43,286 nucleotides of DNA from NCBI GenBank assembly GCA_017934115.1, contig JAGBKC010000008.1, positions 1 through 43,286 on the forward strand, read 5' to 3'. The position numbers and the translations under genes were made by a program. Numbering within the stretch: the first letter of the stretch is position 1; every line of letters begins with the position of its first letter. Under the pieces are notes generated by a model. The model searched no databases. It saw only the letters and a list, made by a program, of their open reading frames with translations, and had not been told where the DNA came from. Below, one piece after another: positions 1 through 7,883 of this stretch. The stretch is from Actinomycetaceae bacterium. GTDB lineage: Bacteria > Actinomycetota > Actinomycetes > Actinomycetales > Actinomycetaceae.

Positions 1-866
1 CGCCGCGCGACCATCTGGATGTTGCGGAGGGTATTGGTGCTCTTGATATGGCGCGTGGAACGAAAGTTTCTGGTTCGCGTTTCTATTATTTGAAAGGCAT
101 CGGCGCTCGCCTTGAATTAGCGTTATTGACGATGGCTGCTGATTTGGCAGAGTCGAACGGTTTTACTTTAATGAATACGCCCACACTTGTGAATCCAGAT
201 ATTATGGCTGGTACAGGTTTTCTTGGTGCTCATTCAGATGAAATCTATTATTTACCTGCTGATGACCAATACTTGGTTGGCACATCAGAGGTTGCTCTTG
301 CTGGATATCATAAGGACGAAATCATTGATCTTTCGGATGGACCTGTGCGCTATTGCGGTTGGTCATCTTGCTATAGGCGTGAGGCTGGTTCATATGGAAA
401 AGATACACGCGGCATTATTCGTGTTCACCAGTTCAATAAGGTGGAAATGTTTAGTTACTGCCCACAAGAGCAAGCATATGATGAGCATCGCCGCCTTTTG
501 GGATGGGAAGAAGAAATGCTGGCAAAGGTAGAACTTCCTTATCGCGTTATCAATACAGCGGCCGGAGATTTAGGTTCATCTGCAGCTCAAAAGTTTGATT
601 GTGAAGCATGGCTGCCTACGCAAAATCGTTTCATGGAAGTTACCTCAACGTCTAATTGCACTACTTACCAGGCACGCCGCCTTAATATTCGTGAACGTAG
701 TGATAATGGAACGCGTTCGGTGTCAACGTTAAACGGAACTCTGGCAACAACTCGCTGGCTTGTTGCTTTCCTTGAAAATCATCAGCAAAAAGATGGTTCT
801 GTGTATGTTCCGAGGGCTATGCGTCCTTACCTTGGCGGACGTGAAATAATTGAGCCAGTTAAATAG
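1..866 (+). CDS. serS: Seryl-tRNA synthetase, C-terminal part (5' end outside window)
   Basis: Charges tRNA-Ser with serine in the cytoplasm. The reading frame is open from base 3, so the gene enters the window from the left and only the class II catalytic core is visible; the N-terminal tRNA-binding coiled coil is missing because of the window edge. Visible landmarks are the segment ending in [10 protein letters not shown], the class II motif 2 region ([20 protein letters not shown], followed by an FNKVE element), and motif 3 ([12 protein letters not shown]), all characteristic of bacterial SerRS. An internal ATG at 48 is not the start, because the homology continues upstream of it. The gene ends before a clear intrinsic terminator. 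No frame disruption is seen. Confidence 0.96.
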   Translation, partial: PRDHLDVAEGIGALDMARGTKVSGSRFYYLKGIGARLELALLTMAADLAESNGFTLMNTPTLVNPDIMAGTGFLGAHSDEIYYLPADDQYLVGTSEVALAGYHKDEIIDLSDGPVRYCGWSSCYRREAGSYGKDTRGIIRVHQFNKVEMFSYCPQEQAYDEHRRLLGWEEEMLAKVELPYRVINTAAGDLGSSAAQKFDCEAWLPTQNRFMEVTSTSNCTTYQARRLNIRERSDNGTRSVSTLNGTLATTRWLVAFLENHQQKDGSVYVPRAMRPYLGGREIIEPVK

Positions 867-887
867 GTAAGCGGTTCTTTTTAATAT

Positions 888-925
888 AAGAGGTAAAGAT
901 GTGCACTCTTTCTTTACCTCTTTTT
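888..925 (+). terminator. Intrinsic terminator after serS
   Basis: A perfect 12-bp inverted repeat, AAGAGGTAAAGA at 888-899 and TCTTTACCTCTT at 911-922, encloses an 11-base loop and runs into a short T tract. It lies 21 bases after the serS stop. Confidence 0.85.
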
Positions 926-1038
926 ACTTGCGCTTTGTCAATAGGTGTGACGGGTGTATGCGATAGTGTGCAGAGTTTTGTGTTGCGCGTATATTCTTTA
1001 TACAATGGTGTGAGCGTAACTTAATGTAGGGGTGTGAG

Positions 1039-2040
1039 ATGCAAAAACAATCATTTCCGTTGTGGAATGAAGCTATGGAGATGAAAAATCTTCCGCGAGC
1101 AGGAAACGATCTTTTTATCGCTCTTGATATTGACGGTACTATTTTGCGACATGACACCACTATTTCTCCAAGAGTTTTTGATGCTTTGCGGATGCATCAA
1201 GATCTTGGTTCGCGTATTGTGTTGGCTTCAGGTCGTGGTGTTTATGCTTTGCAGGTTGCTGCGCAAAAATGTGGAATCACTTCGGGTTTTGCTGTGTGTT
1301 CAAATGGTGCAATCACGGTTGCTTTGGGTGATGAGGCTACATCTGCCTCGGTAGATTCCTGGCGAATTATGGGAAGTGGAATGGCTTCGGATATGTATCT
1401 TGGCTCGACGGGAAAAATGGGAGCTATTGGTGATGAAACAGAGCGGGAGGCGCGCCAAGGTGTTCGCATGTTTGATGATGGTTTTGGGCTTCCATACCGC
1501 ATTCTTTCAGTTCATACCTTCGACATTTCACGAGAATTAGCCTTATTGAACTCTGCTTTACCGGAATCGTATATTGCTGTTGAACGAATCGATGAGCCGA
1601 GATTGGTGAGTAAGTCTTTTCCATCTGGTGAATTGGCTGGTCCATATGAAGTTGTTCCTGTAGAGAAATTATTTTTGCCAGACGCAACGCGCCTGACGAT
1701 TCGTCCTTTTGATATGTCGGCAGATGAATTGCAGGAAGTCGTTACATCTTTGGGGTTGCATACTGTTGAGTATGCTATTGGGTATTCTGCTTGGCTTGAT
1801 ATTTCGCCGCGTGGTGTTTCTAAAGGGCAAGCACTAGAAGATATTCGTCGCGGTTTAGGTATTGCCTCAGATTTTTGTTTAGCTGTTGGTGATGGTTTGA
1901 ATGATATTGAGATGCTCGAATGGGCTGGCATGGGGGTTGCTATGGGGGGCGCTCGTGATGCTGTGAAAGAGAAAGCTAATGGCGTATGTGCCCGTGTTGA
2001 AGATGATGGTTTAGCTGATGTTCTTGAGTATCTTCTTTAA
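1039..2040 (+). CDS. Cof-type HAD-superfamily hydrolase (HAD-IIB phosphatase)
   Basis: Predicted cytoplasmic phosphatase of the HAD IIB (Cof) class; such enzymes dephosphorylate sugar phosphates or cofactor precursors, and the substrate cannot be read from sequence. All four HAD motifs are visible: DIDGT with the nucleophile pair Asp30/Asp32, ASGRG as motif II, SKGQAL carrying the motif III lysine, and GDGLNDIEML as motif IV followed by the family-typical GVAMGGA stretch. The length (333 residues) is a little above the usual 270-290, partly through an N-terminal extension before the first strand. ATG 1039 follows a GGGGTG ribosome site; ATG 1075 is an alternative. It stands alone between the serS terminator and the acyltransferase gene. 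Confidence 0.88.
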   Translation: MQKQSFPLWNEAMEMKNLPRAGNDLFIALDIDGTILRHDTTISPRVFDALRMHQDLGSRIVLASGRGVYALQVAAQKCGITSGFAVCSNGAITVALGDEATSASVDSWRIMGSGMASDMYLGSTGKMGAIGDETEREARQGVRMFDDGFGLPYRILSVHTFDISRELALLNSALPESYIAVERIDEPRLVSKSFPSGELAGPYEVVPVEKLFLPDATRLTIRPFDMSADELQEVVTSLGLHTVEYAIGYSAWLDISPRGVSKGQALEDIRRGLGIASDFCLAVGDGLNDIEMLEWAGMGVAMGGARDAVKEKANGVCARVEDDGLADVLEYLL

Positions 2041-2165
2041 GTGTGTGTTGTTTTGATGGCGTGGGCTCTTGTTATTGATGTTATGTCATTTGTTGTCTAC
2101 GAGTAGTAGTGTCGAAGAGATGTGCACATTGTAGTATGGTGAATATTATGCACAAGGAGGCTCAT

Positions 2166-3203
2166 GTGAACACAACCGCTCAGCAAAAGAAACGTATTCC
2201 TACTTTTGATATTGCAAAAGGCATTGGCATACTTGCTGTCATCACTGGTCACATGTCATATTTTTCTTCTTCTCATCCGTTGCATTGGGTTATTTTTTCT
2301 TTTCACATGCCCCTGTTTTTCCTTGTAGCTGGATATTTTTTTCGCCCCACCACTGCTATGAATATGGCAAAAAAAAGGTTTCATCAGCTTATCGTTCCTT
2401 ATATTGTCACAGGCATTATCATTGCTGTTTTAGCGTCGGTAAAAGAAGCCGCATTAGGTGATTTATCGAAAACACCTCATGTATTTATTGATTGGATATT
2501 AAAAGTAGCATTTGGATCAGGTACGCATTCAAGTTATTTTTTCGGCATTACCTATATAGGCCCCATATGGTTTTTGTTGGCATTATTTTTTGCTCAAGTT
2601 TTTTATACATTTATTGCCGATAAAAAATATGCATGGATAGTTTCTCTTCTGCTTTTTGTTGCAGGTGTTGTAACAGCTCCACTTTTATGGTTGCCTTGGT
2701 CGATACAGTCAGCAATGACGTCTTTGCTCTTTATTCATGTGGGATACGTGATACGAAAGCATAACTGGTTTGATCCTCATAAAGTACAGCTCATTCCTTT
2801 TGCTCTATCTTTTATTGTGTGGGTGGTTGTTGTTTATGTTGACCACGGAAAAAATTATTTTGCCTCGAATTATTTTGTGTGCGAACCTGCGGACGTTCTT
2901 GGGGGCATTACAGGAACTCTTGTTGTTTTGTGGATATCTATATGGATAGCGCGTATTCCTGTCGTTTCTTCGCTGCTTGAAAAAGCTGGAACCTATTCGC
3001 TTGTGATTTTATGTGCTCATGCCATAGAAGTAAGTGTATTTCCATGGAGCAAGGTTATCTCGAAACTTTCGTACATGGATCTGTATCCATCGCTAATAGG
3101 TGCTTGTGTCATAATAATGATGAAACTTTTGATTGTGACGATTGCTGTTCTGATTGTGCAGCGTGTTCCTTTGCTGGCTAAAATATATGGTCTGAAAAAG
3201 TAG
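2166..3203 (+). CDS. Integral membrane acyltransferase, fucose 4-O-acetylase-like (acyltransferase family 3)
   Basis: Multi-pass membrane protein of the acyltransferase-3/COG3594 type, which transfers acetyl or similar groups to surface sugars or polymers. The N-terminal signature is seen: FDIAKGIGIL, then a conserved histidine in ITGHMSYF and FSFHMPLFFLVAGYFF. About ten hydrophobic segments span the 345 residues. I chose GTG 2166 because AAGGAGG at 2154-2160 sits six bases before it; a frame opening at GTG 2109 has no comparable ribosome site. The acceptor is unknown; the two nearby glycosyltransferases and the YfhO protein suggest a role in decorating a cell-surface glycan, but they are not in the same operon. 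Confidence 0.85.
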   Translation: MNTTAQQKKRIPTFDIAKGIGILAVITGHMSYFSSSHPLHWVIFSFHMPLFFLVAGYFFRPTTAMNMAKKRFHQLIVPYIVTGIIIAVLASVKEAALGDLSKTPHVFIDWILKVAFGSGTHSSYFFGITYIGPIWFLLALFFAQVFYTFIADKKYAWIVSLLLFVAGVVTAPLLWLPWSIQSAMTSLLFIHVGYVIRKHNWFDPHKVQLIPFALSFIVWVVVVYVDHGKNYFASNYFVCEPADVLGGITGTLVVLWISIWIARIPVVSSLLEKAGTYSLVILCAHAIEVSVFPWSKVISKLSYMDLYPSLIGACVIIMMKLLIVTIAVLIVQRVPLLAKIYGLKK

Positions 3204-3224
3204 ATCACATAATACGGAGGAATG

Positions 3225-3671
3225 TCACGTCTCGATGAGAAGGGTGAAGGGGCCATCATTGGTGATGTGTACGTCCATCATTGCACCGAAAACCCCCGTG
3301 TGTACCTCGAGCTCATATTTTTCATGCAAACATGCAACAAGTTCATTGAAAAGAGGTTCTGCTATCTTTCCTGGTGCTGCTAGATTCCAAGAGGGGCGTG
3401 TTCCTTTTTTAGTGCTGCCATAGAGGGTGAACTGTGAAACAAGAAGAAGTGGCGTTTTCTTGGCGATACTGCTCATGCGTTTCTCATCATTTCCATCGAG
3501 GCTGCGTAAAACGCGCATAGTTGCGATTTTTTTTGCCATTTTTTCTACGTTCTCACGCGTGTCATCATGTGTGATTCCAATAAACGCACATAGACCTTCA
3601 TTGATATGTGCAACACGTGCGTTTTCAACATCTACAGATGCTTCACGTACTCTTTGCAGTAGTGCTCTCAT
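3225..3671 (-). CDS. dtd: D-aminoacyl-tRNA deacylase
   Basis: Removes D-amino acids (and glycine) mischarged onto tRNA in the cytoplasm. The 148-residue length is standard. Family landmarks are the start MRALLQRV, the SQFTLYG motif (catalytic-pocket SQxT) and the C-terminal NDGPFT motif that contains the Gly-cisPro element. Its ATG overlaps the hrpA stop as ATGA, so it is translationally coupled downstream of hrpA. It converges with the acyltransferase gene, leaving only 21 bases between the two stops. Confidence 0.95.
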   Translation of the reverse strand: MRALLQRVREASVDVENARVAHINEGLCAFIGITHDDTRENVEKMAKKIATMRVLRSLDGNDEKRMSSIAKKTPLLLVSQFTLYGSTKKGTRPSWNLAAPGKIAEPLFNELVACLHEKYELEVHTGVFGAMMDVHITNDGPFTLLIET

Positions 3672-6600
3672 GGTTCGTTTCCTTTGATGAGGGGACGTAA
3701 CGCTTTTTCAATGCGCTTCAGACTTACCTTTGTTGTTGTTTTAAGTATTTGTGCATACTGGGAAATATAGAATTCTTCGATCATCCAGCGTATATCCTCG
3801 TATGTCCGCATGTGCGTGGACGTAAGAGTTTCGCGTGAAACACAATCATATAATGCACGTGCTTGATGGACATTCCATGTTGGTGCTTCATCTGCATGTG
3901 GATTATGAGCAGCCTTTTCGATGCGGTGAATATCTGCTTGAAGATACACTTTTATGCGTTCGAGGTGCTGAGGTGTAATATCTGTTAAGAAGGTGTCGTT
4001 AACAAGTGACGCGATATGAGTTTTGATGTCGGCAGTAACAGCCAAAAGACTCAATGAGCTATTCTGGTTGAGTTTCTTTTCCACTTCAGTATACGTGCGT
4101 AAGATATCAGCGCACATATCGCTTACTTTTTTGACTTCATCTTCAAAAGAATCTCGCCCCCATTGTGCCACTTCAATTATTTCCGGTAGTGAAGAGTGGA
4201 GATCGTTTTCTTGCAGATGTTTCTGAAGGATACGCCATGCTGCATGGTGTTGAATGTGACTGACGAGCTTTTCTGTTGACGTATAAGGGCTTGCGCTCAA
4301 ATACATGGATGTCTGTGCATCCCACCGTGTTGTAATGCGTTGAGTCGAAAGGCGTAATTTTTCTGCAACCTTAGCTGCACACAAACGTTCTTGTTGATAT
4401 GTGATGATGGGAGGTGTGGATTGAGGAGTGCCAGTATTTTCTGTAGGTGTTTCTTTTTTTACAAAAGCTTGTTGAACAGCTTTCTTAGCTAATGTATGTG
4501 ATTTTTTTTCTTCCTTTGTGACGTAGGAGTGCAGTTCCTCTAAGGTGTGTGCAACATGGAGAGGTGTGCCTTGTTGATTTTCCAAGCTCAGATGCATCGA
4601 TGCGTGCGATGGGAGATGGGTATCTTTCCAATCTTGATCGGTCAAGATGATGCCGGCAACATCAGCTACGGCACGTTCGAATACCTCTTTTAATGGTGGT
4701 CGATGACCGCCGTAGCATGGTTCTGTGCTGGTAAAACTTTCGCTTTTTTCTTCGTTTTTCTTATTGGTGTCTATAGGAGAAAGTGGTGAATCTGTGGCTG
4801 TTTTTTTCTTATATTTCTTTTGTTGTGCAGGCGAAGAACTTTCTGTATATGTGGAAGAGGTTTCTTGGCGCATCAGCATCGCCAAATCTTCTAAAGATGT
4901 TGCTTTTTCTAAGGCTTCTTGAGGTACGCGCGCATCATCGGTAATGGCACGCGCTTTTACTGCGTTGTGTTCGCGTTCTTGTGTGTTGTAAAACGATGGA
5001 TAATCGTAGCTTTCAAGAACCTTGCAGATCTGCCGAGCAACATCTGGAGCAGGAACTAAATGTTTACGTATCCGCTTGGGAAGTGCGCGAATGTAACTGT
5101 AGATGAGTTCATAGCGCATTCCAGGAACAAGCCAATCAAATGAGCACGCTGAAGGAATGTCTTTGAGTGTTGCAGATGGAATATGGGCGGTAATGCCGTC
5201 ATGCATGCTGTCGGTGTCGTAAGAGTATGTTAAAGGGATGCTTATATTGTTGCTGGTAATCCATATGTTTGGAAAATCATTAGGTAGTGGCGAATAATTG
5301 TCAAATAAAAATTCGTCGGTAAAATCAAGTAGGTGAGGGTGGATATGTTGTTCATTTTTCCACCACGAATGAAAGTGTGCCTCGCTGGTGATGTTTGCAG
5401 GAATTCGCGTAGCGAAGAATGCTTCTATGCGAGCGTTATCGGGAACAATGCCATAACGCCGCTGTTTTTGTTCTTCTGCATGTGCTCGCGTGAGGCCTTC
5501 GGCATTAACCTCCATAAAAGAGTAGTGTGCTTTCCATTGATTTTCAACGAGGGCATGGCGGATGAATAATTCTCGAGCAAGTTCGCGCGCTTGTGGTGTA
5601 TTTACTCGAGTAAGCAAAACAGGGCGATCGTGGACAAGCGGAAGCCCGTAGAGAGTCACTCGCTCTTTGCACAATGCAGATCCCATGCGGCTCGACCAGT
5701 AGGGCTCGCTATATGATTTTTTTGTCAGATGAGTGCCCAATTCTTCTGCCCATTCAGGTTCAATGGGGCAGACAGTTCGCCCGTAGGATGCTGATGTCTC
5801 CACAAGTTCTGCGCACATGATCCATGAAGGTGTGCGATTTTTCAGTGTAGAGCCTGGCCAAATGCGGAAATGTGAATTGCGTGCACCTACATAGTCATGT
5901 GTTTTTTCGTTGAAGTGCCCCAGTTGCGAAAGGAGGCCTGCCAAAAGACTGCGGTGAATATCATCTGCTTTTTTCGTATGTGTGTCATCTGTGTGAAGAG
6001 CATCGATAATGTAACTGGATGTATCAGTATTATTCTTTGGCGTTTCACTGATGTCATTGAGTTGTGGATGTGGAAGTGGGCGAACATGGATGTTCAGATC
6101 GCGCAGAAGCGAGCGAAGTTGCCCAACGATATCACGCCATTCATGCCAGCGATTGTAGTTGAGAAATTCTCGTTTGCACATACGGCGAAAAGCAGAATTC
6201 GAAAGATTGCTTTGCTGCGTGCGCATATATGTCCACAACATTAAAAGAGAAAGAAAATCTGAACTGTTGTTTGACGTGAAGCGTGCATGCATGACGTCTG
6301 CTTCGTCTTTGCTTTCAAGGGGGCGCTCGCGGATGTCTTGAATGGAGAGTGCGCCAACGAGTACAACGATTTCTCCGGTGCAGTTATGTTTTTGTGCTTC
6401 TATCATCATGCGGCCAAAACGCGGGTCGATAGGCAGGCGGGCAAGTGTCCGGCCAATGTGCGTGAGTTTAAGGTGAGAACCGCGTTTTTTCAGGGCGCCA
6501 ATTTCTGTTAGTAGCTGTATTCCTGCAGATATTGCTTTATGTTCTGGTCTTTCTAAAAAAGGGAATGTATCGATATTGCCCAAACCTAAAAAGAGCATAT

Positions 6601-7864
6601 TCAAAATGACAGATGCCAAAGATGTGCGCTTGATTTCAGGTGTTGTAAATTCCTCACGCGTCAAAAAATCTTCTTCAGAATACAGGCGAATGGCAATTCC
6701 TTCACTGATACGTCCGCAGCGCCCACTTCGTTGCATGGCACTTGCTTGGCTAATTTTTTCAATGGGAAGACGTTGCACTTTTGTGCGTTGTGAATACCGA
6801 GAAATACGTGCTGTTCCTGCGTCAATAACGTAATGGATTCCTGGCACTGTAAGAGATGTTTCGGCAATATTGGTCGAGAGAATAATCCTGCGTGTTGTGT
6901 GGTGGGCGAAAATACGATGTTGTTCGTTCGCGCTTAGGCGTGCGTATAGAGGAATAATCTCAATAGGTGCGTGCGAAGCTGTATAGATGCCTTCAAGCAC
7001 ATGTCGCGTTTCGTGAATTTCTGCCTCACTTGCCAGAAAAACAAGAATGTCGCCAGTGCCTTCATGTATAAGTTCTTCTACAGCGTCACTGATGCCTGTA
7101 ATGTAATCGATGTTGGTTGTTTTTGTGTGTTCTCCTTCTTCTATGTATCTTTCAAGTGGTCGATATCGTATTTCAACAGGGTAGGTGCGCCCCGATACTT
7201 CGATAATGGGCACTTCTGTGTTAAGAAGCCTAGAAAAATGTTTCGCAAAACGTTCAGTATCGATAGTGGCCGATGTGATGATGAGTTTCAAATCGGGGCG
7301 TTTGGGAAGTAGCGTTCCGAGATATCCTAAGAGAAAATCAATATTGAGGCTGCGTTCGTGTGCTTCGTCGATAATGAGCGTGTCGTAGTGGCTTAAGAGA
7401 GGGTCGCTGCGAATTTCTGCTAAAAGAATGCCGTCTGTCATGAGCTTAATAAGGCTTTTTTCGCTGGTTGTATCAGTAAAACGTACTTGGTAGCCAACGG
7501 TTTCACCAAGAGGTGTGCCTAATTCGTTGCTGATGCGCTCGGCAACAGAGCGTGCAGCGATGCGCCTAGGTTGAGTGTGGCCAATCAATCCGTTTATACC
7601 GCGCCCGATTTCAAGGCAGATTTTCGGTAATTGAGTTGTTTTTCCACTGCCTGTTTCGCCGGCAATAATCACTACTTGATGTTTGTGTATTGCTTGTGCG
7701 ATGTCGTTTACGCGTTCGCTTACGGGAAGATGTTGAGGGTAGAGAATTTTTGGTACAAGATTTTCGCGCTTCTTTTTTTCTTCTTCACTAAAAGGGCGAT
7801 GAGCGCGGGAACTGCTTGTGCGTTGCTGTGAAGTGCGCTCGCGTTGTGTATGTGAAGAAGGCAT
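3668..7864 (-). CDS. hrpA: ATP-dependent RNA helicase HrpA (DEAH box)
   Basis: Large DEAH-box helicase acting on RNA in the cytoplasm; in enterobacteria HrpA rescues stalled or collided ribosomes. Visible are the Walker A GETGSGKT (residues 69-76), DEAH (166-169), TSAT motif III, STNIAETSLT (motif V region) and QRSGRCGR (motif VI), followed by helicase-associated and OB-fold regions. The long C-terminal half matches the DUF3418 part typical of HrpA, giving 1398 residues, near the usual ~1300. A Ser/Lys/Glu-rich linker of low complexity lies around residues 985-1050. The gene contains T-runs of 8 without loss of frame, which is useful as a control for the frameshifts elsewhere. It is co-oriented with dtd (4-base overlap). 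Confidence 0.95.
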   Translation of the reverse strand: MPSSHTQRERTSQQRTSSSRAHRPFSEEEKKKRENLVPKILYPQHLPVSERVNDIAQAIHKHQVVIIAGETGSGKTTQLPKICLEIGRGINGLIGHTQPRRIAARSVAERISNELGTPLGETVGYQVRFTDTTSEKSLIKLMTDGILLAEIRSDPLLSHYDTLIIDEAHERSLNIDFLLGYLGTLLPKRPDLKLIITSATIDTERFAKHFSRLLNTEVPIIEVSGRTYPVEIRYRPLERYIEEGEHTKTTNIDYITGISDAVEELIHEGTGDILVFLASEAEIHETRHVLEGIYTASHAPIEIIPLYARLSANEQHRIFAHHTTRRIILSTNIAETSLTVPGIHYVIDAGTARISRYSQRTKVQRLPIEKISQASAMQRSGRCGRISEGIAIRLYSEEDFLTREEFTTPEIKRTSLASVILNMLFLGLGNIDTFPFLERPEHKAISAGIQLLTEIGALKKRGSHLKLTHIGRTLARLPIDPRFGRMMIEAQKHNCTGEIVVLVGALSIQDIRERPLESKDEADVMHARFTSNNSSDFLSLLMLWTYMRTQQSNLSNSAFRRMCKREFLNYNRWHEWRDIVGQLRSLLRDLNIHVRPLPHPQLNDISETPKNNTDTSSYIIDALHTDDTHTKKADDIHRSLLAGLLSQLGHFNEKTHDYVGARNSHFRIWPGSTLKNRTPSWIMCAELVETSASYGRTVCPIEPEWAEELGTHLTKKSYSEPYWSSRMGSALCKERVTLYGLPLVHDRPVLLTRVNTPQARELARELFIRHALVENQWKAHYSFMEVNAEGLTRAHAEEQKQRRYGIVPDNARIEAFFATRIPANITSEAHFHSWWKNEQHIHPHLLDFTDEFLFDNYSPLPNDFPNIWITSNNISIPLTYSYDTDSMHDGITAHIPSATLKDIPSACSFDWLVPGMRYELIYSYIRALPKRIRKHLVPAPDVARQICKVLESYDYPSFYNTQEREHNAVKARAITDDARVPQEALEKATSLEDLAMLMRQETSSTYTESSSPAQQKKYKKKTATDSPLSPIDTNKKNEEKSESFTSTEPCYGGHRPPLKEVFERAVADVAGIILTDQDWKDTHLPSHASMHLSLENQQGTPLHVAHTLEELHSYVTKEEKKSHTLAKKAVQQAFVKKETPTENTGTPQSTPPIITYQQERLCAAKVAEKLRLSTQRITTRWDAQTSMYLSASPYTSTEKLVSHIQHHAAWRILQKHLQENDLHSSLPEIIEVAQWGRDSFEDEVKKVSDMCADILRTYTEVEKKLNQNSSLSLLAVTADIKTHIASLVNDTFLTDITPQHLERIKVYLQADIHRIEKAAHNPHADEAPTWNVHQARALYDCVSRETLTSTHMRTYEDIRWMIEEFYISQYAQILKTTTKVSLKRIEKALRPLIKGNEP

Positions 7865-7883
7865 AGTGTTATCGTATCGCTTT

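Noticed and set aside
4023..7388. Many short plus-strand frames inside hrpA
   Set aside because: All overlap the conserved helicase frame and have no coding signs.
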